Source of the DNA: Nemertoderma westbladi
Lineage: Eukaryota; Xenacoelomorpha; Nemertodermatida; Nemertodermatidae
Length of the DNA: 33,135 nt
Direction of reading: 5' to 3'
Assembly: GCA_032718475.1 (NCBI GenBank)
Contig: JAUCBJ010000481.1
Location: 1-33,135, forward strand
Part shown: positions 18,546 to 28,528 of the stretch, piece after piece
How the letters are laid out: each line of letters starts with the position of its first letter
Numbering within the stretch: position 1 is the stretch's first letter
Position numbers and translations under genes: made by a program
Notes under the pieces: generated by a model
What the model was told of the DNA's origin: nothing
What the model saw: only the letters and a program-made list of their open reading frames with translations
Database searches by the model: none

Positions 18546-19962
18546 GCACTTAACTTAATGGAAAACTAAGTTAAAAATAAGAAAATCTTTGTAATTCATC
18601 TGTATCCTGAGTCACGTATGTAGGGAAAGCCGAGATTTCGTGACTTTTCCTAAAATGTAATGGCTATACAACAGAGCAACGCCATTTTCATGTCTATGTT
18701 AGTTTTCATCCTGTGGCCCCTTTCTGGCACCCGTGCTAAAATTTTCAAAAGTTTTTATGGCTCACTCAAATTATTTTATTTGTGGTATGGCGGTTTTCAT
18801 GCATGCTGATCCTGGTCATGATTATAGAACTCAAATATAACATTCGAGAAAATTTTCGGTAATTTTTAAAGTCCTCGCTGGGGCAAGAAAAAGAGAATAG
18901 GTGGAATTTGTGACAATACCTACTTAAAAGCAGTGACAACAGTCAGCCACAGTCCAAAAATGGTTGACCATTACCGGTATCAAAAATGGCCCTAAACAAT
19001 GTGAATAATAGTAGATCGAAGTCCTTAAAGTAATTCTGCCAAGTTTCCGCTCCGCGTATCACCGGCAAGTCGTAGGAAAGCAGTCAAATGTGTGGTGACA
19101 ACACACAAAATGTCCGGACAACACTCTAAACCATAAATTCAGTATTCTGCAATACAGCAATACGATCGATTAATTGATTCTTTGCCGATAATTTTTTTTT
19201 AATCATAATAATAGCATCAGCATTTACATAATGTAGAAAGTAATTAATATATAAGACACATAACACGCTCTGTAAGAAAAAACTAAAACCCACCACTCAG
19301 CTGAAATAGCCTGTTGCCCGGCAACCATAGAAACATAAACAATGTTAAATGCACACACCATTTGTGCTCTTTCATAGTCTACGTCCAGATACGGCTGCCT
19401 ACCGCAGAGCGGGTACAGATTACAGAGGTGAGGGCATTCCTACACCGTCCTCAAACCCCAGACTACTGCTTCAACATTTGGTGGGGGATCCGCGCAAGCA
19501 GTGGGAGGTCTATTGGACAACCGCAAACAGCACCCTGGAGCGAACCCAACCCATAATGGAGGAGTAAGTAGGGGTTTATGTTAGATCATAAGGTACCTGG
19601 TTACCCCGCTTAAATGGTGCCCCTGAGCTTTCTGTTCGACATTATATCAACTAAATATAGTTGCGAAGTTTTTATAGGTCCCCAACCATGCCCTTTTGAC
19701 TGCTTCAATTTTTACAGCCTTAAAATGAACTTAAATATTACTTTTACACTTTACTAAGTGCGAACTTAGATCTAAGTTAAGTAAGTTCCACAAAGCTGCA
19801 CTTAGTAAAGTCAAAACTTTAATTTAAGTTTGCACTTAACTGCTTCTAATTTTTCTCTATCCTGTTTGATTACAGCTCATGATAAACGATTTACCTAAAG
19901 AATCATGTAAGTTGGCAGGCCTACCACTGATTTAGGTTCCAATTAATAGGGCCCCTACTGTA

Positions 19963-20260
19963 TCAATGTCGGAGGAAAAGAGAAAGCGCGGCAAGACTTG
20001 GCCCTAGGCTGCCAAATTGCACTTAGTTGAAATTTACGAACAATACCATGAATTACTAACCTTCAATTTCGGAAAACCGGGTGACTCTAAAAATTCTAAA
20101 TTAAACGCGCTGGACAACTTGCACCAAGAATGGCAGCAAAGAATCCCGAATTCCAAATAGAAAAAGAGAATTTAATGAAAAAAATTGAAAATCTACGATA
20201 CGATACGAGAAAGTATCAGACGAATCAATGGAAACACATCACGGGAGGCAGACTAAAACC
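19963..20260 (+). pseudogene. Harbinger Myb/SANT-like protein remnant
   Basis: From an ATG near 19966 (MSEEKRKRGKTW) the frame meets a TAG, then gives AAKLHLVEIYEQYHELL, FNFGKPGDSKNSKLNALDNL and HQEWQQRI. A frameshift follows, then IEKENLMKKIENLRYDTRKY, probably a coiled coil. The spaced Trp, the LVEIYEQY helix and the charged tail fit the Myb-like accessory proteins that Harbinger elements encode for DNA binding and nuclear import of the transposase. Broken by one stop and one frameshift. Confidence 0.6.
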
Positions 20261-20278
20261 CGTGGAACAGATTCATCT

Positions 20279-21212
20279 TTACATAACAGGTTCTTCTTCG
20301 TCATCGTCGTCCATTGGTTCATGAAAGTTAATAACAAAATTATGAATTATAGCGCAGCCTCCAATCACGCTGCAAAACTTTTGTGGAGTAAACCACAGCT
20401 CACCGTGGAGACAGTGAAACCTGCGTTTCAGACGACCAAAGGTCCTTTCGATAATTGAACGGGTCTTGTTATGGGCAGTGTTATATCTGCGCTCCCTATC
20501 ATCCACTGGATACAGAACAGGGGTCAATATGGATTGTCCTGATGCATATCCCCCACCCCCAAGCAAAATTCATAGTCTTTCATGCTTCTCGAACTGAAAG
20601 TATATTGCGCTCGACCGAAATATGCGGGAATCAGCCACCAAATTGGTTAATTTTCCATTGTTAGTGCAAATTGCTTGAACGTTGAGACTGTATTTTGAGA
20701 CGTGAATGTGTTCTCCCACCACTTCCAGGAACGAGCCGGATGCAAAGTAAAATTAAGTAAAGAAAAATTTCGCACTGTTGTGTCCCTAGGCAAGCACTTT
20801 AGACATTAGTGCCTACGTCTACCCAGCGGTATAATGGGAACCTGGCTTTGCTGGGGTAATGATAATAAAAGCGCTTTGAGTATGCCGAGCATAATAAAGC
20901 GCTATATAAATAACCAATATTATTATTATTATTGTTATTAAAGAATCTAAGTGCAATTGCCACTTGGGTTTCAACACTTAATGCGTGACTGCGGTTAGTT
21001 GATCTCTCTAGACTATCTGTTAAAAGCTCGCATATCTTCTGAAACGATTCCTTTGAGAACCGATATCTGTGGTAGAATTCTATATCGCTCCAATAGTCCA
21101 CTGGTGAAATGTGTTCCTGAAAGTTTCGCACATTTGGCGCAATTGCAAGTGGTCCGACTCCAACTGGCATAAGACCGTTGGTTTCAAGTCCAGCAACATT
21201 GGGAAGGTCCAT
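20279..21212 (-). pseudogene. Harbinger transposase, broken
   Basis: The N-terminal part (21212 to about 20945) has YRFSKESFQKICELLTDSL, ERSTNRSHALSVETQVAIAL and RFF, the helical region of HARBI1-like transposases. A SINE (20795-20942) cuts it there. The middle is decayed. The C-terminal part (20566-20279) has LGGGGYASGQSILTPV, YNTAHNKTRSIIERTFGRLK, RRFHCL and GGCAIIHNFVI, including the Glu of the DDE triad in the IERTFG box. The GDSGY-type motif reads GGGGY, so that Asp is lost. It cannot be active. Confidence 0.82.
20795..20942 (+). mobile_element. SINE 3' portion with (ATT)n tail inside transposase
   Basis: The segment has ACCCAGCGGTATAATGGGAA, two AAAGCGCT blocks, then GCGCTATATAAATAACCAAT and a run of ATT. 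A shared end of the form AAGCGCTATATAAAT plus (ATT)n is common in animal SINEs mobilised by L2/CR1-like LINEs. It splits the Harbinger frame right after the ALRFF codons, so it is younger than the Harbinger copy. Confidence 0.6.
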
Positions 21213-21239
21213 TATTATGCCAGTGCAATGTATTTATTG

Positions 21240-21540
21240 TGCAAATGACATCAAAAACAGTAACTTATGAATAAATCAATACGAACAGTATTACTAATAA
21301 CTTATTAGTTAATTATTAATTAATATTAATATTAATACTAATTAATTATTAAATAATAAATTTTTTGTGTATTAATTTATCATAATTGTATAAATTTCCA
21401 CTACTAAAAATTATAATAACCAACATTTAATTCCGTTACTGGTAGGATAGTTAATTGTGTCTGGAAGTTATTCTCCAACTTGATCGCTCAAGTGAACTAA
21501 TAGCAAACTTAAATTTTGCACTTACACTTGACCTTAATTT
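21240..21540. other. AT-rich interior of Harbinger
   Basis: Low-complexity TTAATTAATATTAAT-rich stretch between transposase start and right subterminal repeats. No gene. Confidence 0.6.
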
Positions 21541-21662
21541 AAGTTAAGTTTGTTTGTGGAACCCGACACCACTTAGTTTTCCACTTAGATTTTTCACTTA
21601 GATTTTATAAGTTTGCACTGAGATAGAGTTTGTAGAATTTGTAGGGGTTCCTAAGTGCACTT

Positions 21663-21692
21663 AGATTTAAGTTTCTTTGTGGAACTCGGCCC
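21663..21692 (-). repeat. Harbinger right terminal inverted repeat
   Basis: 30 bp, exact reverse complement of 18516-18545. Confidence 0.9.
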
Positions 21693-21694
21693 AG

Positions 21695-21966
21695 ATGTAG
21701 AGGACGAGTGCAACGAGAGTTGTAATAAAGACGAGTACTGTGTTAACTATACCCTAAGCCACCTGGTTTGCATATTGACATATATATACCATTTTGCTCA
21801 AAGAATACAGGTAGTCTTATTTTATTTTATTTTTTGTGACGGGATCGGAGATCCCGACCAGGTTAGAAATGTACGCATCACTGTTCTGCTAGGGGATCGT
21901 GCTACTAGCTTTGGCCGAGGCCATTTGGGAAAAACAGTGAAAGTTCCTGTTGTCTCTCGATATTAA
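21695..21966 (+). other. Cys-containing open frame next to Harbinger, unassigned
   Basis: Directly after the transposon end an acceptor-like CCCAG is followed by VEDECNESCNKDEYCVNYTL and SHLVC, which starts like an EGF_CA domain (xDEC, Cys spacing 3, 5, 9) but lacks the C-x-C end. Farther on the same frame reads GIGDPDQVRNVRITVLLGD and ends at 21966. I do not recognise it; it may be chance or the stub of a plus-strand exon. Confidence 0.2.
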
Positions 21967-22974
21967 TTAATATGGACGATAATAGCACGTCAGTAGATAA
22001 AAGCAGAAAATACAGAGTAATTGTTACCGGTATGGCGGTGGCGGTCATTAACTATGACCGGTCTGCACTCACTGAACTGAATAACACAACTGACCAGTAA
22101 ACCAGTAATGTAAGATAATATATTATTAATACATTAAATATTGGTTTACCTCCTACTCTACCTTTGGCCCTCTACCCAATGGATGCTTTCCTGTTCCCTA
22201 TCACATGCTTCCCTCCCCACTATTGGCTAATATACTACTTGTCACTTTGGCAGTCCCTGGGAGTGTTTCCCCTCCGCTGCTAGCCTCTACTAGCTGCCTT
22301 CCCTCCGAGGTGGTTTGACCTCTCACCTTTCTCTGTGGCTTTGGGGCTTGTGTCCCCCCCCCCCCCCCCCCCCCAATGTTGGTTATGATACGAGATTAAT
22401 ATTGGTAATCTCGTATCCCCAACATATTGCTAAAATGCCACTAGTCCCATTTTCTGGTGGGTAATGAAGTAGAATTGAATCCGCTTACATTTTTACTTGA
22501 GAATCCCTGGGGCATGCGTGCTAGTGTAATTAAAATTTGTATATTGCGTGTGCAGGAATATTTTTTATTATACTAAACAATTAGTAAGTAACAAGTAACA
22601 AATATTAATTAAGTAGTTTTATAGCAACAGGAACTACAATGGAGTAGAATTGAGTGTATGTATTTATGTGTGTCGGTTATATACAATAGATACAATGGAA
22701 GATAGTAATAATCTTATTTTATTAAATAAAATAAAATGTATCAAAGCCAGCCAAAGTTCATTCAGTTTAATGTTGTTCTACAAACGGTTACGCTAATTGG
22801 TTAATGTTTTAATTTAGTTAATTAGTTACAATGATACCATTTTGGAATGGGTATAAAGGTGTGGCTAAACACAGTTAATGTGAAACACAGCTGTGTGACA
22901 GGCCTATACACTGCTGACTTACTACTTCTGTACCGGTACCGTACCTAATACCTGTACATTTTGTATGATTTATT
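21967..22974. other. Intergenic; contains a 21-nt poly(C) tract
   Basis: AT-rich with a pyrimidine-rich patch (about 22150-22375) that ends in 21 C at 22354-22374. An inverted repeat follows it: ATACGAGATTA at about 22388 and TAATCTCGTAT at about 22408. The rightmost few hundred bases may be the 5' UTR of the LINE that follows. No gene. Confidence 0.5.
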
Positions 22975-22992
22975 GTGAAATTATACTGTAAT

Positions 22993-23600
22993 ATGAGTAG
23001 ACGAAGCCGGTCCCTGTTATCCACATTGGATGACGTTAGGGAACTGATGGATGTGAAAGTGAATAACCTTACCAACGCGCAGTTAAAATCAGCGCTTTCT
23101 CTTTACAGAGAGGGAGATGACCCAGTACATGCTGCAATGGAGTCCAGAATAAACAATGGAACGGCACTGGTAAACAACACGCAATTTAACCAAATTCTTG
23201 ATGAGATACGGGCACTACGTGAAGAGGTGAAGGAAATCACCAGCCTAAAGCTCATGGTTGCTAGTCTGCAACACGAGTTGAACGGCACTATAACCACAAT
23301 CAGTAATCAACAAGCCTTTATCAATCGGATCGACAACAAAGAACGCGAACTGAATGTTATCATCTCGGGAATTCCGGAGCGTGCAATGTAGCAGGAAGGT
23401 AGCATCGAGGATGCTGATACTATAAAATTTATTTTGGATAAGATCGGCTGCTCAGATTGTGCGTCCAATCTGAGCGCGGATAATGTTAAACGTATAGGGC
23501 GACTAATAGAACCACAGGAAGTGGGACAGCAAGGGCGCGTGATACCCGTGAGCTTTGCCAACAAGTCGGATAGTAAACTCTCACGGCACAAGGTTACGCA
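22993..23600 (+). pseudogene. LINE ORF1-like protein (coiled coil, RRM-like)
   Basis: MSRRSRSLLSTLDDVREL opens a helical region. A coiled-coil-like stretch (QILDEIRALREEVKEI, LMVASLQHELN) precedes KERELNVIISGIPE, the usual entry into the RRM-type nucleic-acid-binding domain of LINE ORF1 proteins. A TAG at about 23389 interrupts it; the same frame resumes with EGSIEDADTIKFILDKIGCS and VKRIGRL. ORF1p acts as an RNA chaperone in retrotransposition; this copy is broken. Confidence 0.7.
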
Positions 23601-25372
23601 ATATTAGCGAGAACACCGGATCCGCGGTTTTGAACCACTTGACAATTAATGACACCCAACTGGGTGGTGGTTTAACTTTCAGGAAAGGCAAGGTTTGGAC
23701 ATCCGAAATCGATTTAGGTATTGCCTCGTCTTCCTGTTTGCATATGATCTCCTCTCTCGAAGTGGACCACTCACAGTTGCCACCTGATCACGCACCACTT
23801 ATAGTATCGTTATCACCCCCTGACAACTACGCAAACCTCCCGCTTCTCCTGCCGCGCAGTAAAGATCTGGCGAAGTCATTGATCCTCGCCAGGACAACAC
23901 CGCTAGTAAAGGACCCAAGCACCAACAGACCAACACAGATTCATTTTCTGTAGCAATCGATCCACCGGTAGTTTCATACGAATCCATGAGTCTGGGTGAC
24001 ATAGAATCCATAATCAACTCTTCGACTACAGCGATAAATCAGACAGCCCGAGAGAACAAACTTCACCACCCAAGCCCTTCCAGCGAGTCAGACGATAACC
24101 CAGAATTATCTTGGTGGGTGAAGATTTTAAATGGTAACGACCCGAAGATAATCTGGCGGTCCATCAATTGGAAAGGGGAGTACAACACAATGATAACAGA
24201 CTCAGACAAGGTGAAGTCCGAACCGTCGGAAACAGAGTTCAAAGGTCACTTTGAGCGTTTACTGTACGAACCAGATGAAGAGATCTCAAGCAGCACCATT
24301 GCTCAAGAGTTTGACTCAGCGCCCTCAATCCCTATACTAGACGACCACTTCTCTGAAAAAGAACTCGCCGACGTTATGAGTAATATAAATATTTTGAAGA
24401 GTAGCATCTGTATAAGCATAGGCCTTTTTCTAGCACTGCCCGGTAATTGGTTAATATTGTTCCTGAGTTTATTTAACTGTATATTTCAAATGTCCTTCTA
24501 TCCGCCCTGGGGGGTCAACAAGCTAATAGTTTTATTTAAGAGGGCTGGCTCAACATTAATGTGCGATAACTACAGAGGTATCTCCATAATGGATTCACTA
24601 GCAAAAATATATGACCTATTAATTAACCGCAGGCTAATGAGGTGGGGCAAATTACACAGCTGCCAAGCAGGTGGTCTTCCTGGCCACAGCTGCATCGAGC
24701 AGATAATAACCTTACGTTTATTTATAGATTTATGTATTTTTAAGAAATATAAGCTTTTAGTGATTTTTATTGATTTTAGCAAGGTGTATGATAGGGTTCT
24801 GTGACTAGCTATGTTGAAACAATTACAGTCGCTAGGATGCAGTAAAAAGATGCTATTAGCAATACTTTCTATGTATAGTTGTACCAAGGCAATATTTAAA
24901 TCGGCACTAATCTGTATCACTATATAGGAGTACGACAAGGTACACCTACTAGTATTATTTGATTTTGTCTTTATCTGGAACGGATAGTACAAATGGTTAA
25001 AAGTGCAGTTAGTTCGGACGGTTTTATAGGCGCAATCGATATTTTATTACTTATGGATGATACAGTAATTCTATCATGTTCTATAATTAATTTACAGAAG
25101 AAGATTGACAAACTGTGCCAATTTTGTAAAATTTCAGGTATGCGAGTAAACATGGAAAAAACCAAATTTATGGTCTTTAATGGCTCGGATTCCGACCGTG
25201 ATCCCTTTTATTCAGGTGACATTATTTTTAACCACTGTACAGAGTACACATACTTGGGGTCTATATTTACAGAAGACGGTAAAATGACATCTGTATTTAA
25301 ATTATTGGAACATAAATTTGAAGAATTTAAAATTATGAATAAAATAAGAGTAATCAAAGGAAAAACTGACAT
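23600..25372 (+). pseudogene. LINE ORF2 remnant: endonuclease end and RT
   Basis: It starts in the C-terminal endonuclease (KVWTSEIDLGIASS, then LPPDHAPLIVSL, with the catalytic Asp-His). RT follows with DNYRGISIMDSLAKIYDLLI, FIDFSKVYDRVL (first catalytic Asp), a TGA at about 24804, and in a later frame LLMDDTVILS in place of the usual YADD-type box. It ends with KISGMRVNMEKTKFMVF and YTYLGSIFTEDG. Part of RT between motifs is deleted (the segment before GLFLALP). Dead copy. Confidence 0.75.
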
Positions 25373-25393
25373 GGCTATACACAATACACATAC

Positions 25394-25516
25394 CATCGCA
25401 AGTGGCCCCATCTCCAGAATAGCCAGGATGACAAGTGCAAGTAAATCCACCTTCATTATTGTCGCAGTCAGCATTGATATCACAATTATGGGTTCCGTCA
25501 CTGCATTCATCGTCAT
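25394..25516 (-). CDS. Calcium-binding EGF-like domain (exon, cluster 2)
   Basis: Exon of 123 nt, phase 1-1, acceptor TGTTTCTGTTTCAG-like (CTGTTTCAG/AT), donor GATG/GTATGT. It encodes DDECSDGTHNCDINADC with one residue different from the 9750-9872 and 26361-26483 exons (CDNNEGG in place of CNNNEGG). It is the last EGF of cluster 2 in transcript order; a LINE begins about 20 bp beyond its donor. Confidence 0.9.
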
Positions 25517-25665
25517 CTGAAACAGAAGTATAAAGCATCAAAATATTCGTTCTTATATAAGAAGAAAATATAAAATGAATTTGTCTGAAAAAAATGTCGA
25601 TTACATCACCTTTTGTAAAATTGCAGAACTTATTTTAAATTACAAAATAAATATAACAATCTTAC

Positions 25666-25788
25666 CGTTGCAGGTTAACCCATCTCCATGGTACCCATCA
25701 TTACAGTTACAATCAAAACTTCCCGGAATATTGGTACACGTCGCATCGGAATCACAGTTTTGAGAACCATCAGCACATTCATCATCAT
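25666..25788 (-). CDS. Calcium-binding EGF-like domain (exon, cluster 2)
   Basis: Exon of 123 nt, phase 1-1, acceptor TTACTTAG/AT, donor AACG/GTAAGA. It encodes DDECADGSQNCDSDATC, CTNIPGSFDCNCNDGY and HGDGLTCNG. It is a near twin of 9471-9593, differing by a few residues, and the flanking intron sequence is similar too. Confidence 0.92.
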
Positions 25789-26360
25789 CTAAGTAAACAA
25801 TTGATAAGATATGTAGTGAATCGGACTTAATATTAAATCATAGAACTGCAGAACATTTTCCAACTGAATATCATCTTGTCTGCAGAAGTAAAAGTCAGTC
25901 TCCGTTTAACTAGACTCTTCAGAAGCCCACCACTAGCTGATCTGCCTAGAAAAAACCCAAGTGTGGAGGAGGAATGAAATATTGTGGTCTCCAACAGGTA
26001 TTACACATGGGTCGCTGAAGAAAAGGATCACTGTCGGAGGTACACACACTTTCTGAATGCTTCCAGTTACACAGCCAATGACAGTGTATAGCATTTTCTC
26101 TCAAAGAATGGTGAAAAGATCCCATTGTCAGACCGTATTCCAAACTTATAGAAGTTGTTAAGCTGAAGTCCAACAGGTGCATAGATTGTGGAAATCCAAT
26201 TAGTTCGTGCCACACCCATCAGCAGGTTGATACAACCAATCTGCTGCAGCATTATAAACAATTAATCATCTCACTGTTAGAAAGAGTCAATCAACTTCTC
26301 TAAGTATGTAAATAGTTATGATACAGCTAAATATACAAACAAAAGTTGCTATACACATAC

Positions 26361-26483
26361 CATCGCAAGTGGCCCCGTCTCCAGAATAGCCAGGATGACA
26401 AGTGCAAGTAAATCCACCTTCATTGTTGTTGCAGTCAGCGTTGATATCACAATTATGGGTTCCATCACTGCATTCATCGTCAT
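26361..26483 (-). CDS. Calcium-binding EGF-like domain (exon, cluster 2)
   Basis: Exon of 123 nt, phase 1-1, acceptor CTGTTTCAG/AT, donor GATG/GTATGT. The protein sequence is identical to that of the exon at 9750-9872. With 25666-25788 and 25394-25516 it forms a THNC-SQNC-THNC trio matching the trio at 9240-9872. Confidence 0.92.
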
Positions 26484-26527
26484 CTGAAACAGAAGTATAA
26501 AGCATCAAAAGAATCACCGGTAAGAAT

Positions 26528-26705
26528 ATGGGGTGGGATAGCTCAGTCGTTTTAGGATCAACTACCTGGACTCCCCAACATGGCGTTCAAGCTGAGTGGA
26601 CCCCGCCAGGGTCCACTCAGCCTTTCATCCACTGGGGTCAACAAAATGAGGACCAGTTAAATTACTGGGAGCAAACAAGGGATAGGAGTAGTGCCCACCC
26701 CTACC
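26528..26705 (+). mobile_element. tRNA-derived SINE
   Basis: The head is tRNA-like (GGGATAGCTCAGTCGTTTTA, with A box TAGCTCAG, and a B-box-like GGCGTTCAAGC at about 26581). It is followed by a body with CAGCCTTTCATCCACTGGGG and then ATGAGGACCAGTTAAAT and TACTGGG. This CTTTCATCC-GGGTC-A-TACCAGT arrangement is a conserved SINE body in several marine animals. It lies in the intron between EGF exons of cluster 2. Confidence 0.7.
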
Positions 26706-26799
26706 TAAAGTACAAGTCATTTTCTTTGAAAGAAGACGAATGCATCACTTTTTATAAATTTCCATTAATGATTTTAAAATATAAAATAATATAACAAAA

Positions 26800-26903
26800 A
26801 ATTCACCCCATCGCCATGGTACCCATATCCATTATGTACTTGTACTTGTAGCATCCTGGAATGTTGGACAAATATGAGAACCATCTGTGCATTCATTGAA
26901 ATA
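26800..26903 (-). pseudogene. Dead EGF exon
   Basis: It aligns with the SQNC-type EGF exons (9471-9593, 25666-25788): ECTDGSH is recognisable, then about 24 bp covering the second and third Cys is missing, and the rest is in other frames with a stop. The acceptor AG has changed (ACTTAT where paralogues have ACTTAG) and the donor is gone. It is a decayed copy of an EGF exon that once preceded 26361-26483. Confidence 0.75.
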
Positions 26904-27344
26904 TAAGTAAATAATTGATAATAAATCGGACTTCCTATTAAAAGTCAGGAGGTTGTTACAACCAGTTGCCCCTAATTCCTATTCTCGATGCAGACTAGGA
27001 TAAGGTAGGCCACTTAACCTAAACAATCATCCCCTCCCCAGCCACCTATGTTCTGGTACGGTTTTATTTTAACATTTCCAAGTTTTTTGATTGTATATTC
27101 AACGGGATCAACACGATTTTCTTGCAATTCATGGGGACTGGAATGTCTCTTTGTTTCTCAGATCAAGTATTCCTTGGGGGGGGGGGGGGGGGGGGGTAGA
27201 GAGCAACCGTGACAAACACAATTTTTAAATTTTGCAGGATTTCACCATTGCAAATAAACTGTTTTCAGTTGGCACATCGTTTCAGAAGAAACATTGTAAA
27301 ATGTTTATCAATTCAGGCTCCAGTGCCCAGTGGTCCTATCTATG
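26904..27344. other. Intron; contains a 21-nt poly(G) tract
   Basis: AT-rich intron DNA with 21 G at 27176-27196. No exon recognised. Confidence 0.6.
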
Positions 27345-27915
27345 TCTCGGAGTGCTCACACCTTATTCTCATTAAATTCATCTTATGCATAATTGTGGTT
27401 GGCTATATTCTACGATCATCATAATGATGGTGGGGTGATGGTAACTCCACCTACTGGCTCCAGAAGTCGAGGAGATCCACCTGACTGATCTAACTGCAAG
27501 TACCTAGGAGTCCAATGGCTCCTCAGCTCATTAGAACAAGCTGCTTCTAGTGTTGGTTTTTTTTGTTAACTCCAAAAAGACCACAATTTTGACAGTTAAC
27601 TTTGAAAGTCCACAGCAAATCTCTGATTGGATGAGCATAAGCTCAAAGCATGTGAACGACTTCTGTTACCTAGGACCATGCAACAATTTTCATCAGCGCA
27701 ATTTGTGAATGTTTCCACTTATGCATCCAAGCTAAGTGAGTACCATGAGTACCATCTGGAATACCATTTGGATCTTAGATATAGATGACTGAAGGTCAAG
27801 GCATGGTCTGCATGGCATAAATAAACTATCAAGGTGTGGAAATCACCTGGAATCAAAAGCTAAATTTATTCCGAGCATCAGTAGTGCCTTTACTGTTCTA
27901 TTATATATGAATTAA
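27345..27915 (+). mobile_element. RTE-like LINE fragment
   Basis: Similar to 13080-13570 of the better copy: VVDYxLRSS, the GVMVTPPTGSRSRG-like codons, the QWLLSSLEQAASSVG region, the TVNFESP block and later KAW, WKSPGIK and FRASVVPLLFY. It is broken by deletions (including the FADD box) and by about 100 bp of unrelated sequence near 27690-27785. In an EGF intron, antisense to the host exons. Confidence 0.7.
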
Positions 27916-27997
27916 CTTTATCTATCATTATAAAATTTCCAGGAATAATATTTCATTAAAAGAATTATTAATATATTTATATACAATTTTAATCTAC

Positions 27998-28129
27998 CTT
28001 CACATTTGTATGGACTGGATGTTGGTGAGTACCCAGGTCTACAATCACATTCGTAGCTTCCTGGTGTGTTTCTACATTCAGTAGTCGCATCATCGCAATC
28101 ATTAGTCCCATTTAAACATTCGTCTAAAT
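27998..28129 (-). CDS. Calcium-binding EGF-like domain (exon, longer type, cluster 2)
   Basis: Exon of 132 nt, phase 1-1, acceptor TTTTCACAG/AT, donor GAAG/GTAGAT. It encodes DLDECLNGTNDCDDATTEC, CRNTPGSYECDCRPGY and SPTSSPYKC. It is the twin of 7725-7856. In cluster 2 this type comes before the THNC/SQNC trio, in cluster 1 after it, so the order of exon types is not conserved. Confidence 0.9.
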
Positions 28130-28405
28130 CTGTGAAAAATAATATTGGGAAAATATAGCAATTTGTGTCAACATCTAATCTATTTGATCATAAATAAATA
28201 GTATATTGAAGAAATAAATTATATAGACCTGCAAGATATATAGGACATCCAAATGTATAGGATGTAATATATATAATATATAGGATGATTGGGTTCATAC
28301 AATTATACATTACACATAAATATGTAAAATATAGGTCACCTTGTATCAACCTAAAGTTCAAAATCAACAAAACTAGAGGTAACAAACAATTAATAATTAT
28401 CTTAC

Positions 28406-28528
28406 CATAGCAGTTGACACCATCACCCTGGTAACCAGTGTTACAACTGCAATCAAAACCAGCAGTTGTGTCGGTGCAGGTGGCGTGAATGTGACAGTTA
28501 TGTGTGCCATCCGAGCACTCATCATCCA
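28406..28528 (-). CDS. Calcium-binding EGF-like domain (exon, cluster 2)
   Basis: Exon of 123 nt, phase 1-1, acceptor TTCTAATAG/TG, donor TATG/GTAAGA. It encodes VDDECSDGTHNCHIHATC, CTDTTAGFDCSCNTGY and QGDGVNCYG. It is more divergent than the other copies and is the first EGF of this cluster visible in the window. Its phase-1 start requires at least one more upstream exon, beyond 28528, which I did not find. Confidence 0.9.

Larger units (their letters stand above)
18516..21692. mobile_element. PIF/Harbinger DNA transposon, 3.18 kb
   Basis: The ends are perfect 30-bp terminal inverted repeats starting GGGCCGAGTTCCACAAAG. Subterminal CACTTAG/CTAAGTG-like motifs are repeated inside both ends. 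It holds remains of the two genes typical of Harbinger: a Myb/SANT-like DNA-binding protein (plus strand, about 19963-20260) and a DDE transposase (minus strand, 21212-20279), arranged convergently. The 3-bp flanks (CCA and AGA) do not match, so a normal TWA target duplication is not visible. A second set of TIR-like motifs at about 19783 and 21550 suggests a nested relative or long subterminal repeats. Confidence 0.85.
22975..25372 (+). mobile_element. Decayed two-ORF LINE with internal deletion
   Basis: ORF1 (22993 to about 23600) is followed at once by the C-terminal part of an endonuclease and then RT, so roughly the N-terminal endonuclease is missing. Several stops and shifts interrupt RT. 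The recognisable part ends about 20 bp short of the donor of the minus-strand EGF exon at 25394-25516. It is a different family from the RTE-like copies. Confidence 0.78.

Noticed and set aside
23103-23591. Minus-strand frames of 64 and 94 codons
   Set aside because: They are antisense to LINE ORF1 with its recognisable NVIISGIPE motif; no domain on this strand.
25993-26261. Minus-strand frames of 64-89 codons between EGF exons
   Set aside because: They are in different frames, without Cys pattern or splice borders that fit phase 1; probably element remains.
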